Source of the DNA: Microthrixaceae bacterium
GTDB taxonomy: Bacteria > Actinomycetota > Acidimicrobiia > Acidimicrobiales > Microtrichaceae
Length of the DNA: 34,626 nucleotides
Direction of reading: 5' to 3'
Assembly: GCA_023958095.1 (NCBI GenBank)
Contig: JAMLGJ010000032.1
Span: 1-34,626 of the forward strand
Both the position numbers and the translations under genes were made by a program. Below the pieces are notes generated by a model, which worked only from the letters and a program-made list of their open reading frames with translations, made no database searches and was not told the origin of the DNA. This document shows positions 16,782 to 24,505 of the stretch, piece by piece. How positions within the stretch are numbered: the first letter of the stretch is position 1; the number at the start of each line of letters is the position of its first letter.

Positions 16782-17612
16782 TCAGCTCTGCGCGCCAGCG
16801 GCGCGGTCGATTGCCCAGGTACGCACGAGGAACTCCGCGATGCAGTCGGTGAGCCTGTCTGGGCGGAGCCGGAGCTCGAGCGGCGAGCGTGCCCTGACGA
16901 GCTCGGCGTTGGGCATCTGTTCGGCCAGGTGGGCCGCATCGTCGAAGGGGTGTATCAGGTCGCGGGAGTGTGCGAGCACGAGGGTCGGAGCCGTGATCGA
17001 GCGGCGCTGTTCGGCGGTGGGGGCAACCGGGCCCACGAGCACACCGTGGAGCACGGCGGCCAGCGTCTCCGGTGGGGCCGCTCCGGCGTGCAGCATGCTG
17101 TTGAGCGGATCGAAGGGGGTGTCGGGCACACGCCGCACGAGGTCCCCCACGAAGCGAACCACCGGCTGCGCGTAGTGGGCTGCCAGCAGCATCGGCACGA
17201 ACGTCAGCGCTGCAGAGGGCACCGCCCGTTCCATCACCGGCATCTCGAGCACCAGGCCCCGGACCCGTTCGGGTTGCTGCGTCGCAGCGAAGAGGCTGGA
17301 GTTGGCTCCCAGGGACAGCCCACCCAGCACGGCGCCGTCCGCTCCCAGGTGGTCCATGAGGGCGAAGACCTGGGATGCGTAGGTGTCGATGCGGTACGCC
17401 GAGGCGTGCGTCGGCTTGTCGCTGCGTCCGTGGCCGAGCAGGTCCAACAACACCACGCGGTTGCCACGCTCGGCCAGTGCCGCAGCGATTCCCCGGTTCA
17501 GGTCCGAGTCGAGCAACAGCCCGTGTGTGTAGATGAGAAGGCGTTCACCCTCACCGTAGGTGTCGTAGGCGAGTTCGTTGCCCTGGTGTCTGAACGTCGA
17601 GGTCTCGTACAA
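16782..17612 (-). CDS. Alpha/beta hydrolase
   Basis: 276 aa alpha/beta-hydrolase fold. The nucleophile elbow GGLSLG places serine at residue 100; YTHGLLLD forms the oxyanion region; the acid is probably the aspartate in LAHSRDLIHPFDD. The usual C-terminal catalytic histidine is not evident: the expected position reads SPLELRLRPDR. The start is the TTG at 17612, with AGGAAGGA 6 nt upstream; a GTG at 17639 is an alternative. It is the first gene of the minus-strand cluster and divergent from mftA across 111 bp, so the two transcripts may be co-regulated. Substrate unknown. Confidence 0.85.
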   Translation of the reverse strand: MYETSTFRHQGNELAYDTYGEGERLLIYTHGLLLDSDLNRGIAAALAERGNRVVLLDLLGHGRSDKPTHASAYRIDTYASQVFALMDHLGADGAVLGGLSLGANSSLFAATQQPERVRGLVLEMPVMERAVPSAALTFVPMLLAAHYAQPVVRFVGDLVRRVPDTPFDPLNSMLHAGAAPPETLAAVLHGVLVGPVAPTAEQRRSITAPTLVLAHSRDLIHPFDDAAHLAEQMPNAELVRARSPLELRLRPDRLTDCIAEFLVRTWAIDRAAGAQS

Positions 17613-17710
17613 GGTGGATCCTTCCTGTGCCTCGACCACGGCCGCCGTGGACCGTTGCCGACACAAGGAGCCTAGGCGGTGCCGGGCAACCGGACCCCTG
17701 CGAACCGGCC

Positions 17711-17716
17711 TAGGAT
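17711..17716 (+). promoter_or_regulatory. -10-like hexamer of mftA
   Basis: TAGGAT fits the actinobacterial TANNNT -10 consensus and lies 7 nt before the mftA ATG, a spacing expected for a leaderless transcript. The AGG just before the ATG could alternatively act as a weak ribosome binding site. On the other strand TAGGCT (17674-17669) is a candidate -10 for the alpha/beta hydrolase. No TetR-type (MftR-like) palindrome was recognised here. Confidence 0.4.
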
Positions 17717-17723
17717 CAGGGCC

Positions 17724-17873
17724 ATGGACACCCAGAACACCCACAGCCCCGAGCGCACCGAGGCCGAGTCGGCCCCGACCGCCTCCGTGACCGAGGTGGG
17801 CGAGGCATCGCTGGTGGAGGAGGAGCTCCTCGTGGAGGAGGTCTCCATCGACGGCATGTGCGGGGTCTACTGA
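17724..17873 (+). CDS. mftA: Mycofactocin precursor peptide MftA
   Basis: 49-aa peptide ending in IDGMCGVY, the invariant C-terminus of mycofactocin precursors; the last two residues, Val-Tyr, become the redox cofactor. The preceding leader is acidic (VEEELLVEEV), as usual for binding by MftB. MftC decarboxylates and cross-links the terminal Val-Tyr. The ATG at 17724 is chosen over upstream starts because it follows a TAGGAT hexamer and gives a normal-sized peptide. mftB follows after 73 nt. Identification rests on the exact C-terminus plus neighbours and is very sure. Confidence 0.97.
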   Translation: MDTQNTHSPERTEAESAPTASVTEVGEASLVEEELLVEEVSIDGMCGVY

Positions 17874-17946
17874 GCGACCCCGCCCGCCCGCACCACTGCA
17901 TGGCCGACCCGCGCCACTCCATCGCCTCCGGGCTCCGGAGCTGACC

Positions 17947-18210
17947 ATGGACCTCGCCTCCGCCTATGGCCTCGACCCGCAGGTGAGCCTCCGGCCCGAG
18001 TCCTTCGGTGCGCTCGTGTACCACTTCGGAAACCGGAAGCTGTCGTTCCTGAAGCACCCCGACCTGCTCCGGGTGCTCGAACAACTCGACACCGAACCGT
18101 CGCTGCAGGCTGCACTCGAGTCGGCCGGGATCGAACAGCGGCGTTGGGGTTCGTTCGTGAAGGCCCTCGAGACCCTCGAATCCTCGGAGATGATCCGTGC
18201 CCGCACCTGA
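17947..18210 (+). CDS. mftB: Mycofactocin system peptide chaperone MftB
   Basis: 87-aa small protein of the PqqD-like RiPP recognition type, which binds the MftA leader and presents the C-terminus to MftC. Family-like features are the N-terminal LRPESFGALVYHFGNRKLSFLK (a strand pair typical of RiPP recognition elements) and the short helical remainder. GGAG lies 6 nt before the ATG. Its 3' end overlaps mftC by 14 nt, indicating coupled translation. Confidence 0.94.
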   Translation: MDLASAYGLDPQVSLRPESFGALVYHFGNRKLSFLKHPDLLRVLEQLDTEPSLQAALESAGIEQRRWGSFVKALETLESSEMIRART

Positions 18211-19393
18211 GTCCCTTCTCGCAGCACAGCCGCCGGCGGCCACGCGTCCGCTGGTGGAGCACTTCAAGGAGGGGCTGGCCGCCCCGATCTGCCTCACCTG
18301 GGAACTCACCTGGGCGTGCAACCTGGCCTGTGTGCACTGCCTGAGTTCCTCGGGCAGGCGTGATCCCCGCGAGCTGAGCACCGAGGAGTGCTTCGGCGTC
18401 ATCGACGAGCTCCAGAAGCTGAAGGTCTTCTACGTGAACATCGGCGGGGGCGAGCCGATGCTCCGCGGCGACTTCTTCGACATCCTCTCCTACGCCGAGG
18501 CACACGACGTGGGGGTGAAGTTCTCCACCAACGGCACCTACATCGACGGGCCGGCAGCACGGCGCCTGGCCGCGATGGACTACCTCGACATCCAGGTGTC
18601 GATCGACGGGGCCACCGCCGATGTGAACGACGTGGTGCGCGGGGAGGGTTCCCACGCCGCCGCGCTGTCCGCGATGGGTCACCTGACCGATGCGGGCTTC
18701 GGTCCGTTCAAGGTGAGCATCGTGGCCACCCGCCACAACATCGACCAGCTGGACGACTTCAAGGCCCTGGCGGACGACTTCGGTGCCCAGCTGCGGATCA
18801 CGCGCCTGAGGCCATCGGGTCGGGGTGTGGACAGCTGGGACGAGCTGCACCCGAGCCAGGACCAGCAGCGCCAGTTGTACCGCTGGCTGCTGGATCGTCC
18901 CGACGTGCTCACCGGGGACTCGTTCTTCCACCTGTCGGCACTTGGGGAGTCACTGCCGGGGTTGAACCTGTGTGGCGCGGGCCGGGTGGTGTGCCTGATC
19001 GATCCGGTGGGCGACGTCTATGCGTGTCCGTTCGTGATCCACGACGAGTTCCTCGCCGGGAACGTCCGCGACGAAGGGGGGTTCACCGAGGTGTGGACCC
19101 GCAGCGAGCTCTTCACCGAGTTGCGCGAACCCGACAACCCCGGGGCGTGCGCGAGCTGTGGCAGCTACGACGCGTGCCAGGGGGGCTGCATGGCCTCGAA
19201 GTTCTTCGTCGGTCTGGATCTCACCGACCCCGACCCCGAGTGCGTGCACGGTGCGGCCGACGAGAAGCTGGCGGCTCTCGAGTCCGGCGCCGGCGCCGGT
19301 CCTGCTGCACGGTCGACACCGCGCTCGTCGGTGGACCACTCCCGCCCCGGAGTGACGGTGCCACTGGCGGTGCCTCGCCGCCGCAAGAGCTGA
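18197..19393 (+). CDS. mftC: Mycofactocin radical SAM maturase MftC
   Basis: 398 aa radical SAM enzyme with a C-terminal SPASM domain. The [4Fe-4S] motif CNLACVHC places cysteines at 41, 45 and 48 after the family-typical ICLTWELTWA stretch, and GGGEPMLRGDF contributes to SAM binding. The SPASM half carries several cysteines, including CGAGRVVC and CASCGSYDACQGGC. MftC oxidatively decarboxylates the MftA tyrosine and forms the Val-Tyr cross-link. It starts at a GTG inside the end of mftB, with GGAG 7 nt upstream. In standard clusters mftD, mftE and mftF follow; here a DUF1971 gene does. Confidence 0.96.
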   Translation: MPAPESLLAAQPPAATRPLVEHFKEGLAAPICLTWELTWACNLACVHCLSSSGRRDPRELSTEECFGVIDELQKLKVFYVNIGGGEPMLRGDFFDILSYAEAHDVGVKFSTNGTYIDGPAARRLAAMDYLDIQVSIDGATADVNDVVRGEGSHAAALSAMGHLTDAGFGPFKVSIVATRHNIDQLDDFKALADDFGAQLRITRLRPSGRGVDSWDELHPSQDQQRQLYRWLLDRPDVLTGDSFFHLSALGESLPGLNLCGAGRVVCLIDPVGDVYACPFVIHDEFLAGNVRDEGGFTEVWTRSELFTELREPDNPGACASCGSYDACQGGCMASKFFVGLDLTDPDPECVHGAADEKLAALESGAGAGPAARSTPRSSVDHSRPGVTVPLAVPRRRKS

Positions 19394-19407
19394 GGGCCCG
19401 ACCTTCG

Positions 19408-19740
19408 ATGCAGGATGCCGAAGCCTCCCCCGGGCCGGGTACGCCGGCCGACGCGTCGGCCATGGCCGCGCTGGAACTGCCCGAGGGCCTGGAGCTGGTG
19501 CGGGTCACCGACCGCTTCGACGCGCGCACCGTCCCTGCGGGCCTGCTGCGGGCACACCGGGTGGCTGCGGGGGTGTGGGGAGAGCTGTGCGTGCTCGAGG
19601 GTGAGGTCGGGTTCGTCTTCGAGGCCTCCGGGGCCCGGCGCGTGGTGCGCGCGGGTGGGAACCAGGTGATCCCACCGGCTGAGGCCCACCACGTGGAACC
19701 ATCCGATGGGGCCAGCTTCGAGGTGCGTTTCCACCGCTGA
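19408..19740 (+). CDS. DUF1971 domain protein
   Basis: 110 aa. The core (from about residue 25) reads like the DUF1971 domain seen alone or fused to TehB-type methyltransferases: TVPAGLLRAHRVAAGVWGEL, an FVFEASG strand and a terminal FEVRFHR strand. It is a small cupin-like beta barrel whose biochemical role is not settled; a link to tellurite or oxyanion resistance comes only from fusions. It starts 14 nt after mftC, so it is probably translated from the mycofactocin transcript. An ATG 18 codons downstream is an alternative start. I know of no standard role for this family in mycofactocin maturation. Confidence 0.8.
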   Translation: MQDAEASPGPGTPADASAMAALELPEGLELVRVTDRFDARTVPAGLLRAHRVAAGVWGELCVLEGEVGFVFEASGARRVVRAGGNQVIPPAEAHHVEPSDGASFEVRFHR

Positions 19741-19805
19741 GCAAGGGTGCGCCCGGGGCTCCCAGCGGCGTTGGGATTCGGCCATTGCGCCGCCAGAATG
19801 CGGCC

Positions 19806-21224
19806 ATGGATCTCGAAACCGTCGACGTCGGGTCGGTGCCGCAGCTGCAGGGGATCTTCGCGCCCGTCACCCGGGAGCTGGATCGCGTGGCCCTCGAGGT
19901 CACCCAGGGTTCCCTGCCCGAGGACATCAACGGCTCCTACCTGCGCAACGGCCCCAACCCGCGGTTCACCCCGCTCGGCAGCTACACCTATCCCCTCGAT
20001 GGTGACGGGATGGTTCACGGTGTCAGCTTCGGTGCCGGCGAGGCCCACTACACGAACCGCTTCGTCCGCACCCCGGCGCTGGACGTGGAGGAGGCAGCCG
20101 GTCGCGCCCTGTGGCCCGGGATCATGACGGGGTCGTTCCCCTCCGCCGAGGACGTGGGCGAGGAGCTCGCCGGCAGCTTCCGGGACATGGTGGACATCAA
20201 CGTGATCCGCCACGCCGGACGCATACTCGCCCTTGCGGAGGGCGACCGCGCCTTCGAACTCGACGAGTCGCTCGCGACGGTGGGCCCCTGGAACGCCGAC
20301 GGAGCACTGCCGAATGGTCTGTGTGCGCACCCCAAGATCGACCCGGTGAGCGGTGAACTGGTCGTGTTCCGCTACGGGATCACCGAGGAGCCCTGGCTCA
20401 CCTGGGCCGCACTGGCCGCGGATGGGTCGGTGTCGCGACCCGAGACCCCCATCGCGATCGACGCCCCGTACATGATCCACGACTGCGCGATCACCGAGGC
20501 GCACCTGGTGCTCTACGTGTGCCCCCTGCGCTTCGACATCGAATCGATGCTCACCGGTGGGTCGATGCTGGCATGGGAGCCCGAGCGGGGCACGCGCATC
20601 GCGGTCATCGACCGGGCCTCCGGCGAGGTGAGCTGGTTCGGCACCGACACCTTCTGGGTGTGGCACATCGCCAACGCCTTCTGCACCGACACTGCATCCG
20701 GCCACCGGCAGGTGGTGGTGGACCTGCCCGTGTGGAACCACTGCGGCATGGGCATCGTGGAGGAACCCTCCACCGGGCGCGTGCTGCGCCAGAGGTTCGT
20801 ACCCGACACCGGGGAGATGTCCACAGAGGTGCTCTCGGAGGAGATGACGGAGTTCCCCCGGGTCGATGACCGCCTCGTCGGCGCCGAGCACCGATGGTTC
20901 CATGTTGCCTCCAAGGACCCCGACCACCCCACCAGTGCGGCGGGGGAGTGGAACCGCCTGTTGCGGTTCGACACCGCAACCGGCGCGGTGCAGGACCGTC
21001 GTGGAGGAAAACGGTGCTTCGGTGAGGCGGTGTTCGTGCCTCGCGCCGGTGCCGATGCAGCCAGTGGCGAGGGCTACCTGTTGACCTACACCTACGACAC
21101 CGAGACGCTCCGCACCGAGTTGGTGCTGCTGGACGCCACCGACATCGCCGCGGAGCCGGTGGCGACTCTCGCCATGCCCCAACGGGTGCCGTTCGGCCTG
21201 CACGGGAACTGGCTGCCGGCCTGA
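19806..21224 (+). CDS. Carotenoid-cleavage-type oxygenase (RPE65/lignostilbene dioxygenase family)
   Basis: 472 aa seven-bladed propeller non-heme iron oxygenase. The four iron-ligand histidines can be placed at H175 (CAHPKID), H225 (MIHDCAIT), H287 (VWHIANAF) and H466 (LHGNWLPA), and YLRNGPNPRF is the family N-terminal signature. Enzymes of this family cleave double bonds of carotenoids or stilbenes to give aldehydes. It follows the DUF1971 gene by 65 nt on the same strand. Because mycofactocin-dependent dehydrogenases oxidise alcohols or reduce aldehydes, an aldehyde product would fit the locus, but this is inference. The ATG at 19806 gives MDLETVDVG; an in-frame TTG lies 7 codons upstream. 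Confidence 0.93.
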   Translation: MDLETVDVGSVPQLQGIFAPVTRELDRVALEVTQGSLPEDINGSYLRNGPNPRFTPLGSYTYPLDGDGMVHGVSFGAGEAHYTNRFVRTPALDVEEAAGRALWPGIMTGSFPSAEDVGEELAGSFRDMVDINVIRHAGRILALAEGDRAFELDESLATVGPWNADGALPNGLCAHPKIDPVSGELVVFRYGITEEPWLTWAALAADGSVSRPETPIAIDAPYMIHDCAITEAHLVLYVCPLRFDIESMLTGGSMLAWEPERGTRIAVIDRASGEVSWFGTDTFWVWHIANAFCTDTASGHRQVVVDLPVWNHCGMGIVEEPSTGRVLRQRFVPDTGEMSTEVLSEEMTEFPRVDDRLVGAEHRWFHVASKDPDHPTSAAGEWNRLLRFDTATGAVQDRRGGKRCFGEAVFVPRAGADAASGEGYLLTYTYDTETLRTELVLLDATDIAAEPVATLAMPQRVPFGLHGNWLPA

Positions 21225-21256
21225 GCCAGGGCTCGGGCGCCCATCCGGCGGGACCC

Positions 21257-21832
21257 CTAACGCGGCTCGTGGAGGTGGGCGTGCTGGCCCTCCCGGTCGA
21301 ACACGCTGAGCAGCTCGGCCGGGCCGTCGACGGCCTCGAAGCAGTGGGGCACCATGGTGGAGAAGTCCGCCGCCTCCCCCGCGCCGACGATGACCTCGCG
21401 CTCTCCGAGTGTGAGGCGCACCCGGCCCTCGAGCACGTAGAACCAGTCGTGGCCCGGGTGGACCTTGGGTTCGGGAGGCGCACCGCCCGGTTCGAGGCGC
21501 ACCTTGAACGCGGACGTGGGACTCGAGGGCCGGCTCAATGGCCAGGTGGTCGTGTTGTGGGTCCTCGACGCGACAGGCCTGATCACCACGTCGTCGTCCT
21601 CGGACTCCACCGATAGCAGTGAGTCGAGGTCGACCTGCAGCGCACGCGCGAGTGGCACGAGCACGTCCAGGCTGATGCTGCGCGCCCCGGTCTCCACACG
21701 ACTGATCGTGGATGCTCCGAGGTGGGAGCGCTCAGCGAGGGTGTCGAGCGACCATCCCCGGGCCCTGCGCAGGCTCCGCAACCGCGCCCGCACCAGCGAC
21801 TCGATGTCCTCGGGATCTGTCGATCGGGCCAT
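21257..21832 (-). CDS. XRE-family regulator with C-terminal cupin
   Basis: 191 aa: an N-terminal XRE helix-turn-helix (about residues 14-65, GWSLDTLAERSHLGASTISR) followed by a cupin domain (about 110-185, including KVHPGHDWFYVLEGRVRLTLG) that probably senses a small ligand. Proteins of this layout usually repress neighbouring genes until ligand binds. It is divergent from a methyltransferase gene, and the gap holds an inverted repeat overlapping the methyltransferase promoter. The ATG at 21832 begins MARSTDPEDIESLVRARL; the frame continues upstream only through the operator region. Confidence 0.92.
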   Translation of the reverse strand: MARSTDPEDIESLVRARLRSLRRARGWSLDTLAERSHLGASTISRVETGARSISLDVLVPLARALQVDLDSLLSVESEDDDVVIRPVASRTHNTTTWPLSRPSSPTSAFKVRLEPGGAPPEPKVHPGHDWFYVLEGRVRLTLGEREVIVGAGEAADFSTMVPHCFEAVDGPAELLSVFDREGQHAHLHEPR

Positions 21833-21851
21833 TGGGGCACGGTGGCACGTC

Positions 21852-21877
21852 CTTGCGAATAGTGCAAGTGCTATTGC
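21852..21877. promoter_or_regulatory. Candidate operator of the XRE-cupin regulator
   Basis: CTTGC (21852-21856) and GCAAG (21864-21868) form an inverted repeat with a 7-nt spacer; the GCAA half is again inverted with TTGC at 21874-21877 across 6 nt, giving three alternating TTGC/GCAA half-sites. The rightmost half overlaps the -35 element of the methyltransferase promoter, and the whole lies about 20-45 nt upstream of the regulator's own start, so binding could affect both genes. Confidence 0.5.
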
Positions 21878-21902
21878 GGAACCCGCTGGAGGGTCGTACG
21901 TT
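21874..21902 (+). promoter_or_regulatory. Promoter of the methyltransferase gene
   Basis: TTGCGG (21874-21879) and TACGTT (21897-21902) are separated by 17 nt, a good match to a housekeeping actinobacterial promoter. The ATG follows 30 nt later, behind a strong AGGAGGAACC ribosome binding site. The -35 element is shared with the operator-like repeat. Confidence 0.55.
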
Positions 21903-21932
21903 GTCGGGACCGGCACCCGACCAGGAGGAACC

Positions 21933-22595
21933 ATGGCCGACAACGCAACAGTGCAGGACGCCGCTCACCAGGAACACGCACGGATGTGGGACGAGCGCTA
22001 CGCCGAGCGGGACCAGCACTGGAGTGGCCAGCCCAACCACTCACTGGTGGTGGAGGCGGGCGACCTGACGCCGGGCACCGCGCTGGATGTGGGCTGCGGT
22101 GAGGGAGCCGACGCGATCTGGTTGGCCCGACAGGGCTGGACGGTGACCGGACTCGACATCTCCAAGGTGGCTGTCGGGCGAGCCGAGCAGGCCGCGAACG
22201 AGGCGGGTGCGGACATCGAGTGGATCGCGGGTGATCTCACCGAGGGAGTGGTCGGCGACCGTGAATTCGACCTGGTGGCGCTGCACTACCCGGCGATACC
22301 CAAGGAGGATGCCGACGCGACCGTGAAGGCCCTCATGGACGCCACCGCGCCGGGGGGCACGCTGTTGGTGGTCGGCCATGACTTCGAGGGTTCCGAGCAC
22401 GGCAGGCAGCATGCCGAGGAACGCGGTTTCGATCCGAACGACTACGTGCAGCCCCCCGACGTAGCGGCCGCACTCGGCGAAGGGTGGGTCATCGCGAAGC
22501 ACGAGAGTCGCCCACGGGAGATGCCCGAGGACTTCCAGGGCCCAGCCGTGCCCGATGTGGTCCTTCGCGCCCGCAGGGCAGCGGAGCCGGGCTGA
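21933..22595 (+). CDS. Class I SAM-dependent methyltransferase
   Basis: 220 aa Rossmann-fold methyltransferase. Motif I is ALDVGCGEGADAIWLA (SAM-binding glycine loop), followed by VTGLDIS with the acidic residue for the ribose, and LLVVGHDFEG further on. The N-terminal region with WDERYAERDQHWSGQPNHSL resembles TehB-like/small-molecule methyltransferases. The substrate is not identifiable. An AGGAGG ribosome binding site 4-5 nt upstream fixes the ATG. It is divergent from and probably controlled by the XRE-cupin protein. Confidence 0.9.
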   Translation: MADNATVQDAAHQEHARMWDERYAERDQHWSGQPNHSLVVEAGDLTPGTALDVGCGEGADAIWLARQGWTVTGLDISKVAVGRAEQAANEAGADIEWIAGDLTEGVVGDREFDLVALHYPAIPKEDADATVKALMDATAPGGTLLVVGHDFEGSEHGRQHAEERGFDPNDYVQPPDVAAALGEGWVIAKHESRPREMPEDFQGPAVPDVVLRARRAAEPG

Positions 22596-22611
22596 GTGCC
22601 GGAGCGCCCGC

Positions 22612-23124
22612 TCAACGCGTCGAGTCGAGTATTCCGCGCAGGTAGGCGGCCTGGCCCATGTGCTGCAGGCAGTCGTCGGCGACCGACACCAGTCGCACCC
22701 CGAGGGTGACGTGTGGATCCCAGCGCCGGTCCACGATCCGGTCGAGGGAGTCCGCAGTGACCCCGCGCACGAGCCCCTCGGTGCGCTTGTGCGCAGTGGC
22801 GAGGTAGTCGAGCAGCAGGTCCGGATCATCGGGGTGGATCGCCGCGGCCTGCTGCGGAGTGTGGCCGTAGCCCATGTCGTCGGGATCGGGCGGCATCGCG
22901 AAGCGCTGCGCCCAACCGTCGGCCACCCACAGCTGTTCGGTGGCGAGCAGCTCGGAGATGTGGTGGTCCTGCAGGCGAGCGCAGTGCCACACCAGCCAGG
23001 CGATGCTGTTGGAACCGTGCGTGGGCACCCACGCCAGGCCGTCGGCGTCGAGTCCGTCGACCGCGGACCGGGCCAGTGGGGGTATCCGCCCGTAGAGCTC
23101 TCCGTAGATCGCTGCTGGGTCCAT
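22612..23124 (-). CDS. DinB-like (DUF664) four-helix protein
   Basis: 170 aa, the size of DinB/YfiT-fold proteins that bind a divalent metal with three histidines and often act as thiol-dependent transferases, mycothiol-dependent in actinobacteria. Candidate ligands are the histidines in WLVWHCARLQDHHI and in the C-terminal HMGQAAYLRGI, the latter typical for the family. GGAG 7 nt upstream supports the ATG at 23124; the open frame beyond it has no such support. Its stop faces the methyltransferase stop across 16 nt. Confidence 0.85.
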   Translation of the reverse strand: MDPAAIYGELYGRIPPLARSAVDGLDADGLAWVPTHGSNSIAWLVWHCARLQDHHISELLATEQLWVADGWAQRFAMPPDPDDMGYGHTPQQAAAIHPDDPDLLLDYLATAHKRTEGLVRGVTADSLDRIVDRRWDPHVTLGVRLVSVADDCLQHMGQAAYLRGILDSTR

Positions 23125-23341
23125 CGCATGTCTCCTGGTCGACCTCCGGCTCACCGTACCCCGGGGTGTGTCGCGCCGCCCGAGGGTCCACGCAGCGTCG
23201 TGGCAGGCCATCGAATGCCTGCCCGGGTGTGACCTGCGCCACGTTCGGTCCTGCCGCAGCCTCGGGGGCTGCAGCCCTTGGTACCGTGTCGAACGCGCCG
23301 CCGCAGGGGGCGGGGCGCGGGTTCGATTCGCAGGGGGAACC

Positions 23342-24487
23342 ATGACCGACGTCGCAGGGACCGATGTGCCCACCGCCGGGGCCGACAGCCTCGAGGCTCT
23401 CATGGGCCGGACCAACTCCGATGCCGACGCGGTCATCCACACCGTGCGCGACAACGCGGACGTGATCTTCACCTGGTCCTACGACAAGGGGGAACGTGCG
23501 TCGCTGTCCAAGCTCTACGAGAAGGCCAAGGGCTCCCAGTGGAACGGCACCACCGACCTGCCGTGGGAGACCGAGGTGGACCAGGAGAGCTTCGCCCGCT
23601 CACTCGCGCAGATGGACGCACAGACCCGCGAGGCGCGCGGCACCGACCTGTCCGGAACCGTGTTCGCCAAGTGGGGAACCAGGGAGTGGGAGGCTCAGGC
23701 GTTCGAACTGCAGAACTGGACACTCAGTCAGTTCCTCCACGGCGAACAGGGGGCGCTCGCCTGTTCGGCGAAGATCGTCGAGACCGTTCCGTGGATCGAC
23801 GCCAAGTACTACGCCTCCACCCAGGTGATGGACGAGGCACGCCACGTGGAGGTCTTCGCCCGCTACCTCGACGAGAAGATGTCGGGGCACTACCCGGTGA
23901 ACGTCCACCTGCGCGAGCTGCTCGACGACATCCTGTCGGACTCGCGCTGGGACATGACCTACCTCGGCATGCAGATCATGGTCGAGGGTCTGGCCCTCGC
24001 CTCCTTCGGCATGGCGCACGCGGTGACCCCGTGCCCGTTGCTGCGCCAGCTGCTGCGCTACGTCATGAGCGACGAGGCGCGCCACGTGGCGTTCGGAGTG
24101 CTGTCGCTCGCGGAGTACTACCAGCAGCTCACCGAGGCGGAACTGCTCGAACGCCAGGAGTTCGCGTTCGAGGCGGCGGTGCGGATGCGCGACCGCTTCA
24201 TGGCTCAGGAGATGTGGGAACGCCTCGGAGTGCCACCGGGTGATGCAGCACGGATCTTCGCCGCAACGCCCGAACAGAAGAACAAGGACCCGTTCCAACA
24301 GCTCCTGTTCTCCAAGATCGTGCCCAACTGCAAGAAGCTCGGGCTCCTGGACGCGAACGACGGCTGGTTGCGGAAGCGCTTCGACACCCTCGGAGTGAGC
24401 CAGTTCGAGGACTGGGCGGACACCTCAACCGACTACGAGGTGCTCGACGAGGTCTCGAAGGACCGTTCGGCGGCGAGCGCCGACTGA
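23342..24487 (+). CDS. Ferritin-like diiron protein
   Basis: 381 aa helical protein with a complete diiron ligand set: E135 (HGEQG), E165/H168 (DEARH), E215 (VEGLA) and E245/H248 (second DEARH). The two Glu-to-ExxH spacings are both 30 residues, the internal symmetry of the ferritin/ribonucleotide-reductase-R2 superfamily. Length and sequence fit the larger oxidase/oxygenase-like members rather than storage ferritins. The reaction is not known. GGGGGAACC directly upstream fixes the ATG. The 217-bp gap before it (23125-23341) contains no ORF; a TACCGT hexamer near 23281 could be a -10 element, but the evidence is weak. Confidence 0.87.
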   Translation: MTDVAGTDVPTAGADSLEALMGRTNSDADAVIHTVRDNADVIFTWSYDKGERASLSKLYEKAKGSQWNGTTDLPWETEVDQESFARSLAQMDAQTREARGTDLSGTVFAKWGTREWEAQAFELQNWTLSQFLHGEQGALACSAKIVETVPWIDAKYYASTQVMDEARHVEVFARYLDEKMSGHYPVNVHLRELLDDILSDSRWDMTYLGMQIMVEGLALASFGMAHAVTPCPLLRQLLRYVMSDEARHVAFGVLSLAEYYQQLTEAELLERQEFAFEAAVRMRDRFMAQEMWERLGVPPGDAARIFAATPEQKNKDPFQQLLFSKIVPNCKKLGLLDANDGWLRKRFDTLGVSQFEDWADTSTDYEVLDEVSKDRSAASAD

Positions 24488-24505
24488 CCGGAGCGGAGGA
24501 CCAGC

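Noticed and set aside
17826..17840. Short hairpin (CTCCTC-GTG-GAGGAG) inside mftA as a regulatory RNA
   Set aside because: It is explained by the Glu/Leu-rich coding repeat of the leader peptide.
19221..21203. 660-aa minus-strand open frame
   Set aside because: It is antisense to mftC, the DUF1971 gene and the carotenoid-type oxygenase, all with clear motifs; its composition is typical of a shadow frame.
22590..22620. Intrinsic terminator between the methyltransferase and DinB-like genes
   Set aside because: Only a 4-bp GAGC/GCTC stem and no U-tract.
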